Assembly: GCA_030849075.1 (NCBI GenBank)
Contig: JASAOO010003328.1
Span: 1 to 41,754 of the forward strand
Reading direction: 5' to 3'
Length of the DNA stretch: 41,754 nt
Source of the DNA: Zelonia costaricensis
Lineage: Eukaryota > Euglenozoa > Kinetoplastea > Trypanosomatida > Trypanosomatidae
Below the pieces are notes generated by a model, which was not told where the DNA came from, did not search any database, and saw only the letters and a list, made by a program, of their open reading frames with translations. The position numbers and the translations under genes are program-made. Shown here piece after piece: positions 35,101 through 41,754 of this stretch; position 1 is the first letter of the stretch; each line of letters opens with the position of its first letter.

Positions 35101-35512
35101 CCTCAGCTGGCGCGTGAACGTACACAAAGCAGAACTGCAGAATGCGACTGACGTAGTCAGCGGGGTGGAACAGCGGCCCGTCGTTACGCGTCCCGTACGC
35201 AAAGAGCGTGAACTGGCGCATATATAGGGAGTTGCGCAGCTCTGCCCGCTCCTGATCGCTCGCCTCGACATACTGCGCGCACAGCGCATGGAGTTCCTCG
35301 TCGTAAAGCGGGATCGGGGGTAGAATGGTGTAGCCCCCGCGTGGAACGCCGGCGATGCGCAGCTGGCGGCGAAACGTCTCGCGCGTGATCATCTCGAGGT
35401 CGCCAAGCGACGGGGACGGAAACACAACCGCAACCTCTCCCGTCCTCTGCACCAGCGTCAGAAGAGCCACCAGCTCTTGACTCGCCTCAGGCGGGGTAAG
35501 CGGGCTTAGCAT
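32171..35512 (-). CDS. JBP2: J-binding protein 2: thymine dioxygenase fused to a SWI2/SNF2 ATPase (1113 aa)
   Basis: JBP2 hydroxylates thymine in nuclear DNA to hydroxymethyl-uracil, the first step in making base J, and is thought to use its SNF2 motor to work on chromatin. The Fe(II)/2-oxoglutarate dioxygenase domain occupies about 270-500 with iron ligands H419 and D421 ('VHTDRGDF') and H469 ('LTHGNTEVV'); R483 is a candidate 2-oxoglutarate ligand. An acidic linker lies at about 237-250. The SNF2 part has Walker A 'MGLGKT' (574-579), 'DEGH' (685-688) for the usual DEAH, 'LSGTPLQND' (712-720), and the C-terminal helicase lobe at about 905-1040 ('GLDITAANHVVLFDTWWNPQ', then 'AIARAYRRNQ'). The length fits known JBP2. 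The acceptor is 42 nt upstream. It lacks the J-DNA-binding domain of JBP1. Confidence 0.98.
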   Translation of the reverse strand: MLSPLTPPEASQELVALLTLVQRTGEVAVVFPSPSLGDLEMITRETFRRQLRIAGVPRGGYTILPPIPLYDEELHALCAQYVEASDQERAELRNSLYMRQFTLFAYGTRNDGPLFHPADYVSRILQFCFVYVHAPAEAVPSLHATSPFLHLTPVREICAMLRSQVGAAQDVQAEVDPVVPEQLRIHAFLDVARLTSERVTALQMPAPENSSGTASSAEAPHTPNDVAPVDHLQPSAIGDDSDSDETSALEDLTGSEVVDAVHDARARYLSADDFELVTKANTFYIGEGGTRRVAAVYIPRGVTVDVCHAAARVLEPAATKKNMRAAVNGGVPPDTGIVGYYDYLNHPSKYKCRETEYTRNHRSELAESEPLLKQLDALYKKVAPVHYRLQQVAIPAEYQMCDTVFSTVTVNRNFRTAVHTDRGDFRSGLGVVAVINGKFEGCHLVIEDIKKAFRLNVGDVLFFDTSLTHGNTEVVGAAADWHRTSVVCYLRTGLLSSAAEMERRARLNKLIAQRVRNVQARLNAVNINGADSKLPPLFVPTELSRHLAPEQFSALGFIAERMKKEKGCVVAMRMGLGKTLVALTLCFSHLRTAPHGDILIITPKQVISHWVEERAKWARYGLQLSHFVASDGLNTLQFESQISAYVGAKRNETARPGHVFVINGEYLASFLRRVKGFSPKLLIVDEGHRVASKGSKLSGSLLRLECNVRVVLSGTPLQNDAGELYRLVGWVNKEVTEVLPPQRFLQLADAINKYVEGERDGNYDDAVRAQEYIQEWMCGFVFRELKCDLPPLHDYILICGTSEAQNRYKRAREQESAEPRTALTAVEHWPAHLATHPACYLAFSTSSYKKLQSGWPGKKSTEEPAEDESAERSPSLRLTRDDREQLKGYAEAVENGRVEDFIAHSGKLQVLAQIVRRVQAKNEKLIIFSTYVGTQDMIHRTLSGMRVNAFTIRGRDAQDRRRQALQEFRDDPNLTALVLSTKIAAYGLDITAANHVVLFDTWWNPQLDAQAIARAYRRNQSKEVTVYRLISPTEDQFVVHRHVRKLALFNCIFHQRTSREAMPEELEDCTETETDPERREFWRSLKETLLAGGSPSLEKLYRYEERIRESDST

Positions 35513-36168
35513 CGCGCCGCCACCTTACCAGGCGTGACCGACAAAGAACCGAACTGTAAAAAGAAAAAAAAAACAATGAGTGTGCGATGCGCTGCGTTAC
35601 CACACGTCAAGTGAAACCGCAACCACGCTGACCAACGGATACGCTGTCTTCTAAGGCGACCGCGTGAGCGAAAACAAATTGAAGGAAAACATCGTTGCAG
35701 ATGCAGCAGCATAGGGGAGGGAGGCGAGAGAAAATGGGAGAGCGAGAGCGTTGCGTCTACCAAGAGCCAAGGAGGTCCGTGCGGGGGCACTCTGCAAAGG
35801 TGTAGAGCTGTTTGGAGAGACTGGCACGCATGAATCTCCGCGTGCCAGCAACTGCGCCAGAAGAAGCGGCACCGGAAAGGCAGCAAAAGGCGCACCTGCC
35901 GCTTCCAACTCAGCGTACTCCTCGTGTACATCCTCGCCGTCGTCTTCGCAGTCACTTTTGTGGACTCACAGGTTTCAGGTTAGACAGCCAGCGGCAAAAA
36001 AAAAAAAAACTGGAGGACAAGGCAACGCAGATGTGAAGAGTTCTGTGCGTGAACACTCAGCGATCGGCAGATGTGAGGGAGTGCCACAACTAGGCACATT
36101 CGGCAACTGACGGCTCAAGACAGACAGACTAGAATGTCGGCAAGCCATTTGTAGCGGAGGAACACGTC
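35513..36168. other. Intergenic region between the single-pass membrane gene and JBP2
   Basis: 656 nt. It holds the JBP2 acceptor at 35555-35554 with its U-rich tract, an A14 tract at 35996-36009, and probable 3' UTR sequence. No gene is supported. Confidence 0.55.
35554..35576 (-). promoter_or_regulatory. Trans-splice acceptor of JBP2
   Basis: The transcript reads U10-C-U5-ACAG: a near-perfect polypyrimidine tract followed by AG at 35555-35554. The predicted 5' UTR after the spliced leader is about 41 nt. Confidence 0.65.
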
Positions 36169-36978
36169 CTACATACGAGCCGACGAGTTGCCCGTGAGCG
36201 CCTCCCGCTCGAGGGACGATGTGAACGTCGTCTCGTCGCCCATCTTGACCAGGAAGGAGGTGTTGAAGTCGATCGGCACGCCGCCATCTGCGGTGCCAAA
36301 GACATCCTTGTGCATCTCGTTGAAGGACTGCTGCACATTCTTCGAGTGATGCGTCGCACCCGAGGTGTCGTCAAAGAGGGAGGAAGACGTTTGCCATGAC
36401 GGTTGAGCCATCGCAGATGAAGGCGCGGCGTGTTTGTCCGATGCGCCGTGCGGCGGCGGCACGCTGCTGAAGATCGCGTCCCGCATGCTGTCGTTTGGCG
36501 CCTCAACCTTGAAATCATGCTGCTCTTCCGCAGTCTCGGCTTTACGCCGTTTACGCCGCTCCTTGCGATCCGATTCCGTCTGCATCGGCGCATCGGTGAG
36601 GTAGCGGACACCGCTTTTGACCCAGTGCCACAGCACCGGGCTGAATTGCACAAAGAGTAGGATCGCCATGAAGTTGGCGACGACAAAGCTCATCACGCGG
36701 CCCTTGTGTTTGTGCCACGCGTTTCTTGCCTGACGCCACCACCCATGAGCAGTTGACTGTCGGACGCCCGAATGTGACTGGTTTTGAGCAGACTCGCCAC
36801 CTGCCTCAGCGGCGCGCGCGCCGGCCTTGGCAATTGCGGCGCGAACGCTCGCCTTCGCGTTTTGGAAGCTGGGGTGCGCGGCTACGCGTTGGCTCGCGTT
36901 ACGCACGGCCCGCTGGATCTGCGGGTGGCGCGCAAGGTACGAGACCAGCTGCCGCTGCAGAGGACCCCACGCAGCCAT
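36169..36978 (-). CDS. Single-pass membrane protein of unknown function (269 aa)
   Basis: The N-terminal 60 residues form Arg/Ala/Gln-rich amphipathic helices ('LVSYLARHPQIQRAVRNASQRV', then 'AKASVRAAIAKAGARAAEAG') without early acids, compatible with mitochondrial targeting. One hydrophobic segment spans about 95-120 ('VMSFVVANFMAILLFVQF'). A basic cluster 'DRKERRKRRKAE' follows at about 136-147. The rest is polar and Ser-rich, with a hydrophobic strand pair near the C-terminus ('GVPIDFNTSFLVKMGDETTF'). I recognise no family. A mitochondrial membrane location is inferred. The ATG at 36978 follows a pyrimidine stretch ending in AG at 36991-36990, which would leave a 5' UTR of only about 11 nt. 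Confidence 0.75.
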   Translation of the reverse strand: MAAWGPLQRQLVSYLARHPQIQRAVRNASQRVAAHPSFQNAKASVRAAIAKAGARAAEAGGESAQNQSHSGVRQSTAHGWWRQARNAWHKHKGRVMSFVVANFMAILLFVQFSPVLWHWVKSGVRYLTDAPMQTESDRKERRKRRKAETAEEQHDFKVEAPNDSMRDAIFSSVPPPHGASDKHAAPSSAMAQPSWQTSSSLFDDTSGATHHSKNVQQSFNEMHKDVFGTADGGVPIDFNTSFLVKMGDETTFTSSLEREALTGNSSARM

Positions 36979-37437
36979 CGTGCCTTTAACTGCGGAGGGG
37001 ATGATCGGTAGTTTTTTTTTTTTTTTTGCTTGCAGTGCACTGCGGCTTGTAGTTGGCGTGCGTGTGTGTGTGTGTGTCAGCGCACGGCGGAAACGGCAAG
37101 GGGAAAAAGCCCAAAGCTCGAGAAGATAAGACGAGGCAAGTGATGCACATGCTTGAGCGCTGCTCACCGGCGGCGCCACCCCACCTTTGCACCTGACGCC
37201 TCCTGCTTTTTGCTTTCACGTTGTTTGGGCTTCTGCGACACGGCAAAGCGCAAACAAAAGTGCTGTGGAAGTGAAGCAGTACAACAGTTTGCGTGGAAGT
37301 CGATTCGAAGCGTCGGAAACGGACGACAAGACAAGCGCTAAAGGCAGACACGAAAACTCAAACAGAAGCAGCACACAGGTACGCACGTGGAGGGGGGAAA
37401 AAAAAAACAGAACGCACGCGCGCATTCTAATTCAGAT
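36979..37437. other. Intergenic region between PI3K and the membrane protein
   Basis: 459 nt. On the + strand it holds T16 followed by GCTTGCAG (37012-37035) and a (GT)n run at 37061-37077. The minus strand has C/T-rich sequence opposite about 37090-37130. There is a G/A-rich stretch at 37390-37407. No gene is supported. Confidence 0.5.
37012..37035 (+). repeat. T16 tract followed by GCTTGCAG
   Basis: Sixteen T residues, then GCTTGCAG on the + strand: an acceptor-like arrangement antisense to the transcription unit. In the sense transcript it is an A16 tract just upstream of the membrane protein ATG. Confidence 0.7.
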
Positions 37438-40400
37438 TCAGTGCGCCATAATATGGATGTAGTCGTTGAGCAGCGTGCGGAAGTTGTTCAGCGCGTCGTT
37501 GATGAGACTCTTGTAGTGCTCACTGGCTTCCTCGTCGGTCCTGTTCAGCAACAGCACCGTTCGAAGCCACTCGATGTCGTCCAGCGTCTGCAGCTCCGGA
37601 ATGCCTGTCGACAGCATCAGCATGAACAGCATGATGAGGGCGCTGCTATGGCGGCGCAGGGCGTTGTAGGCTTGGCACGCAACCTCCACAAAGTACTTGA
37701 AGATGGGGCTACTGGCGCCACCCATCGTGTAAAGATACATCGGCGTGAAGACGAACGGCGCCGTCTCGCGCTTGATGCCGAACTTTGTCTTGAAATTGCC
37801 CAGGAAGTGGCCGAAGTCAATGTGGAATAGCGTGCCGTCTTGGCGAAGCATGATGTTGTCGTTGTGCCGGTCGCCAATGCCGAGAGCGTACGTGGCAACC
37901 GTGTACCCTGCAACGCTGAAGACGAAGTTCCACAAGCAGCGCTCTACCTCGCTTCGGTCGCGGTTGAACTGACGAAGCCAATTGATGAGAGGGTCGTCGC
38001 TGAATGCGGCCTGCGCACCGCCTTCGCGGCGAGTGATGTTGGCAATCGTGTCACTGTGCAGCACCACTTCGATCATGCCAACGCCTTCGCCCGTCGAAAT
38101 GCAGCCGTACGGAATGAGCCGCAAGTCCAGCCCCGCTGCCTTCCACAGGCTGTCCATGAGTTCCAGCAGCTGCAGTGTCAGCAGGTCCTGTCGCAGGTCA
38201 TCTCCCGACTTGAAGATGACGAAGAACTGGTCGTCCTGGTCGAGGTAGTTGCGGAAGACGAGCCAGAACGGAAACTTCTTCGAGTCCATGACTTTGCACT
38301 GATTGGTTTCCAGCGCGCAGCACTCCATCGACGGGTTCAAGGCAAGTGTGAAGCGGTGCGGGAGGCGCACCTGTGTCAGGCTCTCTCGCAGACAATTGAG
38401 GCGGTCCTTCTTCTGCGCCCGCTGCACCTTGAGTGCGCACTGAAGGAGCTCGTTGCAGACGTACACCTGCCGCAGGTAACTCCAGCGGTGAGGCGAGCGC
38501 TTAACGAGTTCCTCGAGGAGCAGGCCGTAGCGCTCACAAATGCTCAGGTCTTTCACCTCTGCGGTGAGGTACCAGAAGACGTAATGTCCGATAATGTGAT
38601 TTGAGCGCAGCGAGCGGCGCAGCAGAAACCGAGCCAGCGCCGAATAGTGGTACGGCTCGTACTTGAGCACCTGCACCAGCTGCAGGATGCATCCGCGCAG
38701 CTCGTGGTCGGCCATGTTCTCCATGAACTCCACCGCCTGTTCGCGCACAACGAGGTCAGCGTAACGCGCGTCAAGTAACTCCAGAGCGTCGAAGGGCTGC
38801 AGGGGGTACCAGCGATGGATCAGGCAATGCACCTCGTACACGTCGAACGGCATGAGCCAGTTTACGGCGCTGAACACCTTCGCCATGGCCTTTGGGCGTC
38901 CGAGAAGCAGCTCTCGATACTTCCACAGAATCGTCTTGTCATCATCTGTGAGGTGCACCAGCGGGTCGTACTCCAGCACCCGCTTCAACTGCCGCAGCTG
39001 CTCCAGTTCGTTGTTCAGCAACGGGGCACTCAGCGCCGCCTCCCGTGCGGCGAAACTGCGTTGTGACTCGTCTTGCTTTCGCCGTGGAGGCCGCCCGCTC
39101 GGGAACACGACGGGCTTCTCGAACGATGGAAACTCCGCCTCAAACGTGCACGCATCCGCGTCCGGGTTGTTGGAGTTGAAGCCGATCGGGTTGGCGCGGC
39201 TCTTGCCGTCCCAGAGATAGACGCGTCCGGTACCGGTGCGCATCTTTGCGGCGTAGTCGAACAGCTGCGTGGCGGCGGTGCCAAGAAAGAACGCGGTGTG
39301 TCCCTGCTCGTCGGCTTTTTTGGAATTTTCTTCAGCGAGCGCGATCACTTCCTCGGCCGTGGCGTCCCGAACAGTGCCAAGCCTATCGGCCGGCGTCGCC
39401 ACAAGCGTGAAACACAGCTTCAGTTCCCTCGGCACGTTCGACAGGTCGACGCTGAACGTGAGATTGCCGCCGCCCTTCCACTGCAACCTCGATGACAGCC
39501 CGTCCCCGCGCGGCTGCCAGTCGGTGATTTGCGGCTCGCAGCATCGCCACGTCCCGACGTACGCCTCGACCAGCACCGCGAGGTACAGCCTCGTTGAGTC
39601 GCGCACATTCTCCTCCTTCAGGCGCGACGGCGCAATCATCAGCTTTTCGAAGCCACCAAGGATCTTAAGGGAGAGCTTTTGCGTCAGGTTCCACAGGCTT
39701 ATTTCAGGTGCACCCGTCCTGGAGAGCTCCGCGTGGCGTCGGTTCGGGAGCGCCAGGGAGGGGTACGTCGGGCGAAACAACGGGGCAACAAGAAGAAGCT
39801 CCTCTTTGGGCTCAACAATGATGTGAATCTCGTGCTGCTTGCTCACGCAATCGCGAATGTAGCGAAAGTCGATCAGTTGCTCATTGCCGTAAATGTACTC
39901 GTTCCGACCCTTCACTCGGAAGACAAAAATCATCTCCGCACCGTCCTTCTTCGCCTTCAGTTTCGTAAATGCCAGGAGGCGGCTCATTGTCATTTGAATG
40001 GCGTCATCTGCAACGGTTTCGAAGGAGAACTCGCGCATTGTGGAGCATCGACACCCGGCAAGATCCACGTACCACAAGCGCATGCGTACGCAACCGTAGC
40101 CGCTTGCAGCCCTGCTGGAGTTCATTCGGACGAGCAGTTCAAGCTGCGCCTTCTGCAGTGGCGGCAGGCAGAACACCTGCGGCAGGCTGCGCATCGCAAA
40201 GTGCTCCGGGATGGTCGGATTCACGCCATGGAACACCTGCCACTCATCCATGTACGCCCTGTCAGTCAGCCGTCGGAATTCGCGCACCTCCTCACAATTG
40301 CTGTTCCACGTCTGCTGTGGACCGACGATGTACTCCACCACGGCTTCGATGTCACGCGCCGACGCCGCACCATCTTCGCTGCCGAACACAAGCGCGCGCA

Positions 40401-40566
40401 GGTAGTCGCTGAGAGTCGACACATTCTGGAAATGACGCTGGTTAAAGTGGTCGATCTCTCGGTTGATCACCGCGTTCGAGAGCTCCTCTTGCTCAAGCTC
40501 CTCTTCCAGATTCACCTGGAAATTGTCCCACTGCTTAGGCACTCGCGGAGGCGTGCGCGTCAGCAT
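37438..40566 (-). CDS. Class I-like phosphoinositide 3-kinase catalytic protein (1042 aa)
   Basis: This lipid kinase phosphorylates the 3-position of phosphoinositides. Residues about 205-255 ('FRVKGRNEYIYGNEQLIDFRYI', then 'HIIVEPKE') match the Ras-binding region of p110 proteins. A C2 domain follows at about 300-490, the helical domain at about 525-700 and the kinase at about 760-1042. Kinase motifs: 'IFKSGDDLRQD' (784-794), catalytic 'GIGDRHNDN' (896-904), 'DFG' (917-919) and an activation loop 'NFKTKFGIKRE' (924-934) whose Lys/Arg box is typical of class I enzymes acting on PI(4,5)P2. 'PYGCISTGEGVGMIEVVLHSDTIANI' also follows class I rather than VPS34. No p85-binding domain is apparent at the N-terminus. 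The acceptor AG is at 40597-40596. Cytosol/membrane location is inferred. Confidence 0.93.
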   Translation of the reverse strand: MLTRTPPRVPKQWDNFQVNLEEELEQEELSNAVINREIDHFNQRHFQNVSTLSDYLRALVFGSEDGAASARDIEAVVEYIVGPQQTWNSNCEEVREFRRLTDRAYMDEWQVFHGVNPTIPEHFAMRSLPQVFCLPPLQKAQLELLVRMNSSRAASGYGCVRMRLWYVDLAGCRCSTMREFSFETVADDAIQMTMSRLLAFTKLKAKKDGAEMIFVFRVKGRNEYIYGNEQLIDFRYIRDCVSKQHEIHIIVEPKEELLLVAPLFRPTYPSLALPNRRHAELSRTGAPEISLWNLTQKLSLKILGGFEKLMIAPSRLKEENVRDSTRLYLAVLVEAYVGTWRCCEPQITDWQPRGDGLSSRLQWKGGGNLTFSVDLSNVPRELKLCFTLVATPADRLGTVRDATAEEVIALAEENSKKADEQGHTAFFLGTAATQLFDYAAKMRTGTGRVYLWDGKSRANPIGFNSNNPDADACTFEAEFPSFEKPVVFPSGRPPRRKQDESQRSFAAREAALSAPLLNNELEQLRQLKRVLEYDPLVHLTDDDKTILWKYRELLLGRPKAMAKVFSAVNWLMPFDVYEVHCLIHRWYPLQPFDALELLDARYADLVVREQAVEFMENMADHELRGCILQLVQVLKYEPYHYSALARFLLRRSLRSNHIIGHYVFWYLTAEVKDLSICERYGLLLEELVKRSPHRWSYLRQVYVCNELLQCALKVQRAQKKDRLNCLRESLTQVRLPHRFTLALNPSMECCALETNQCKVMDSKKFPFWLVFRNYLDQDDQFFVIFKSGDDLRQDLLTLQLLELMDSLWKAAGLDLRLIPYGCISTGEGVGMIEVVLHSDTIANITRREGGAQAAFSDDPLINWLRQFNRDRSEVERCLWNFVFSVAGYTVATYALGIGDRHNDNIMLRQDGTLFHIDFGHFLGNFKTKFGIKRETAPFVFTPMYLYTMGGASSPIFKYFVEVACQAYNALRRHSSALIMLFMLMLSTGIPELQTLDDIEWLRTVLLLNRTDEEASEHYKSLINDALNNFRTLLNDYIHIMAH

Positions 40567-41011
40567 CGTCGCGGTGCGGGGTGCCCGCCTTCTCTCTTGT
40601 AATTTGACAATGGGGGGAGAAAGATAAATTGTAACCCACATCGATGGTGCGGGTGCGGTATGGGGAAACGAAGCTTCGAATCAAGCAAATTGACAAAGGT
40701 GCGTGAAAACGGCAGAGTGCAGAACAAACGGCGTGGAAATCCGCATCGGCCAGAAATGTAGAACTGCGGGCTCCGCGCCTTGCACCGGCACGGGTTGGTG
40801 CAGAGGACGTGCGCTGGCGGCGCTTCTTTCACGCGCAGCATTCGCTTCTCTCTTTTGGTGGTGTCGCTTTACACGGAGTTGCGGGGCAAACAATTAAATC
40901 ACGAGGAGCGCCGGCACCTATTCAATACACCCTCGAATTACGAGGCCAGGGCTTGTCAACAGCCTAAAACAGCGACCGGGAGATAAAAAGGCACGGATAG
41001 GTACTCGGCAA
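40567..41011. other. Intergenic region between RRP4 and PI3K
   Basis: 445 nt. The transcript has a short C/U tract opposite 40605-40620 and AG at 40597-40596, giving a PI3K 5' UTR of about 29 nt. The rest is probable RRP4 3' UTR with no notable repeats. Confidence 0.5.
40596..40620 (-). promoter_or_regulatory. Trans-splice acceptor of the PI3K gene
   Basis: Minus-strand 'TTATCTTTCTCCCCCC' opposite about 40610-40625 precedes the first AG at 40597-40596. Inferred from layout. Confidence 0.45.
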
Positions 41012-41754
41012 CTACTGGCGCCGATGCTTCATGCCAACAACATCGTTAACACGTGCCAGCAGCGCATCGCGGTGCCGCTCAAGCGAAACGTCGAACGCAG
41101 ACAGCCCGGCCTCGATCGAGGCCACCACCGTTGCCTCGATGGACGCAGGGTGAATTTGCAGCTGCGCTGCACCAAGCGCCTTGATACAGTTCGCCACGCG
41201 CGCTACGCTGTGCCGTGCCTCTGCCGCATGCTCCTTATCTTCGTCATCGGACGGCGATGTCTTCAGCCGACACACCCAAATGTTGCCGTTCATGCCGATG
41301 ATGAGCTGCGCGCTATGTTCTGCCAGCTCCACAAACTGGTGCTTCGCCCGCTTTACCAGGGACGGCCGCACGTTCACCAGGATTCCTGCTCCGGTGAGCC
41401 GGCCGTACTTCTCCGCGGCGCGGGTGTGCAGCGAGACAACGCCGTCCGGTGAAATGCGCTGCACCTCTGCTGCGACGAGGTCGTCCTGGTCAAACAGCTG
41501 GCGCATGCCAAGCTCATCGCCACGGCCGCGTCGACGGAGCATGCCTCCCGGTTCTGTCACGTTGGAAAGCAACATGATGGCCGTCTGCGTCGAGTTCACA
41601 TCCACCAGCCACTTGTTCCCGGACACCTCGAGAACACGCCCGACAACGACATCGCCAATCTCAGGCTGGTAGCGCGGCAGAAGGCCCCTCACGGAAATCA
41701 CGCGGTCCGTCACCTCGACGTGCCCGTTGATGGCCGCCACAATTTCGCCGGCAC
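41012..41754 (-). CDS. RRP4: Exosome subunit RRP4, 5' end missing at the window edge
   Basis: RRP4 is one of the RNA-binding cap proteins of the RNA exosome, which trims and degrades RNA 3' ends in the nucleus and cytosol. The visible 247 or so residues run from the end of the N-terminal domain ('AGEIVAAINGHVEV', 'DRVISVRGLLPRYQPEIGDVVVGRV') through the S1 domain (about 'GRVLEVSGNKWLVDVNSTQ' to 'VVSLHTRAAEKYGRL') to a KH domain with its GxNG loop ('LIIGMNGNIWVCRL'). The frame is open to the last base of the window, and the first ATG-like codon inside is GTG, so the true start lies to the right of 41754. The C-terminal helices end in a basic tail. Confidence 0.94.
   Translation of the reverse strand, partial: AGEIVAAINGHVEVTDRVISVRGLLPRYQPEIGDVVVGRVLEVSGNKWLVDVNSTQTAIMLLSNVTEPGGMLRRRGRGDELGMRQLFDQDDLVAAEVQRISPDGVVSLHTRAAEKYGRLTGAGILVNVRPSLVKRAKHQFVELAEHSAQLIIGMNGNIWVCRLKTSPSDDEDKEHAAEARHSVARVANCIKALGAAQLQIHPASIEATVVASIEAGLSAFDVSLERHRDALLARVNDVVGMKHRRQ

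Noticed and set aside
34184..35227. 347-codon open frame on the + strand within JBP2
   Set aside because: It is a shadow of the JBP2 dioxygenase region with no domain of its own.

Overview
The window reads as nuclear DNA of a trypanosomatid of the Leishmania group (Leishmaniinae). The evidence is GC-rich sequence, intron-less genes all on one strand, long intergenic gaps full of polypyrimidine tracts followed by AG (trans-splice acceptors, seen on the minus strand), many (CA)n/(GT)n and G-rich simple repeats, and a gene for the kinetoplastid base-J protein JBP2. From memory, unchecked, the gene order matches the start of Leishmania chromosome 14, where JBP2 is the fourth gene. I cannot fix the species.

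All 18 genes lie on the minus strand with no strand switch, so the window is part of one polycistronic transcription unit read from right (41.7 kb) to left. In transcription order they are: RRP4 exosome subunit (5' end cut by the window edge); a class I-like phosphoinositide 3-kinase; a single-pass membrane protein; JBP2 (thymine dioxygenase fused to a SWI2/SNF2 ATPase); a protein with degenerate cyclic-nucleotide-binding-like folds; an ARL16-like GTPase; a DHHC palmitoyltransferase; a probable mitochondrial protein; a soluble J-protein; a large protein with coiled coil, calponin-homology-like and Sfi1-like features; a membrane J-protein, probably mitochondrial; a polyproline protein; a purine nucleoside hydrolase; a MYST histone acetyltransferase; mitochondrial ribosomal protein bL12m; a chromodomain protein with an HP1-like tail; an unrecognised 703-residue protein; and the start of an M32 metallocarboxypeptidase carrying a frameshift.

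Genes in such units are usually not grouped by function, so neighbours say little about roles. Three chromatin genes (JBP2, the MYST acetyltransferase and the chromodomain protein) do share this stretch. Expression should depend on trans-splicing, polyadenylation and mRNA stability. No promoter, tRNA, rRNA, CRISPR array, intact transposon or virus-like gene was recognised.

The best leads for follow-up are the HP1-like chromodomain protein, the p110-like PI3K with a Ras-binding-like region, the atypical ARL16-like GTPase, the multi-module 1046-residue protein, the frameshift in the M32 gene, and two T-tract/CAG elements that look like splice acceptors on the antisense strand.
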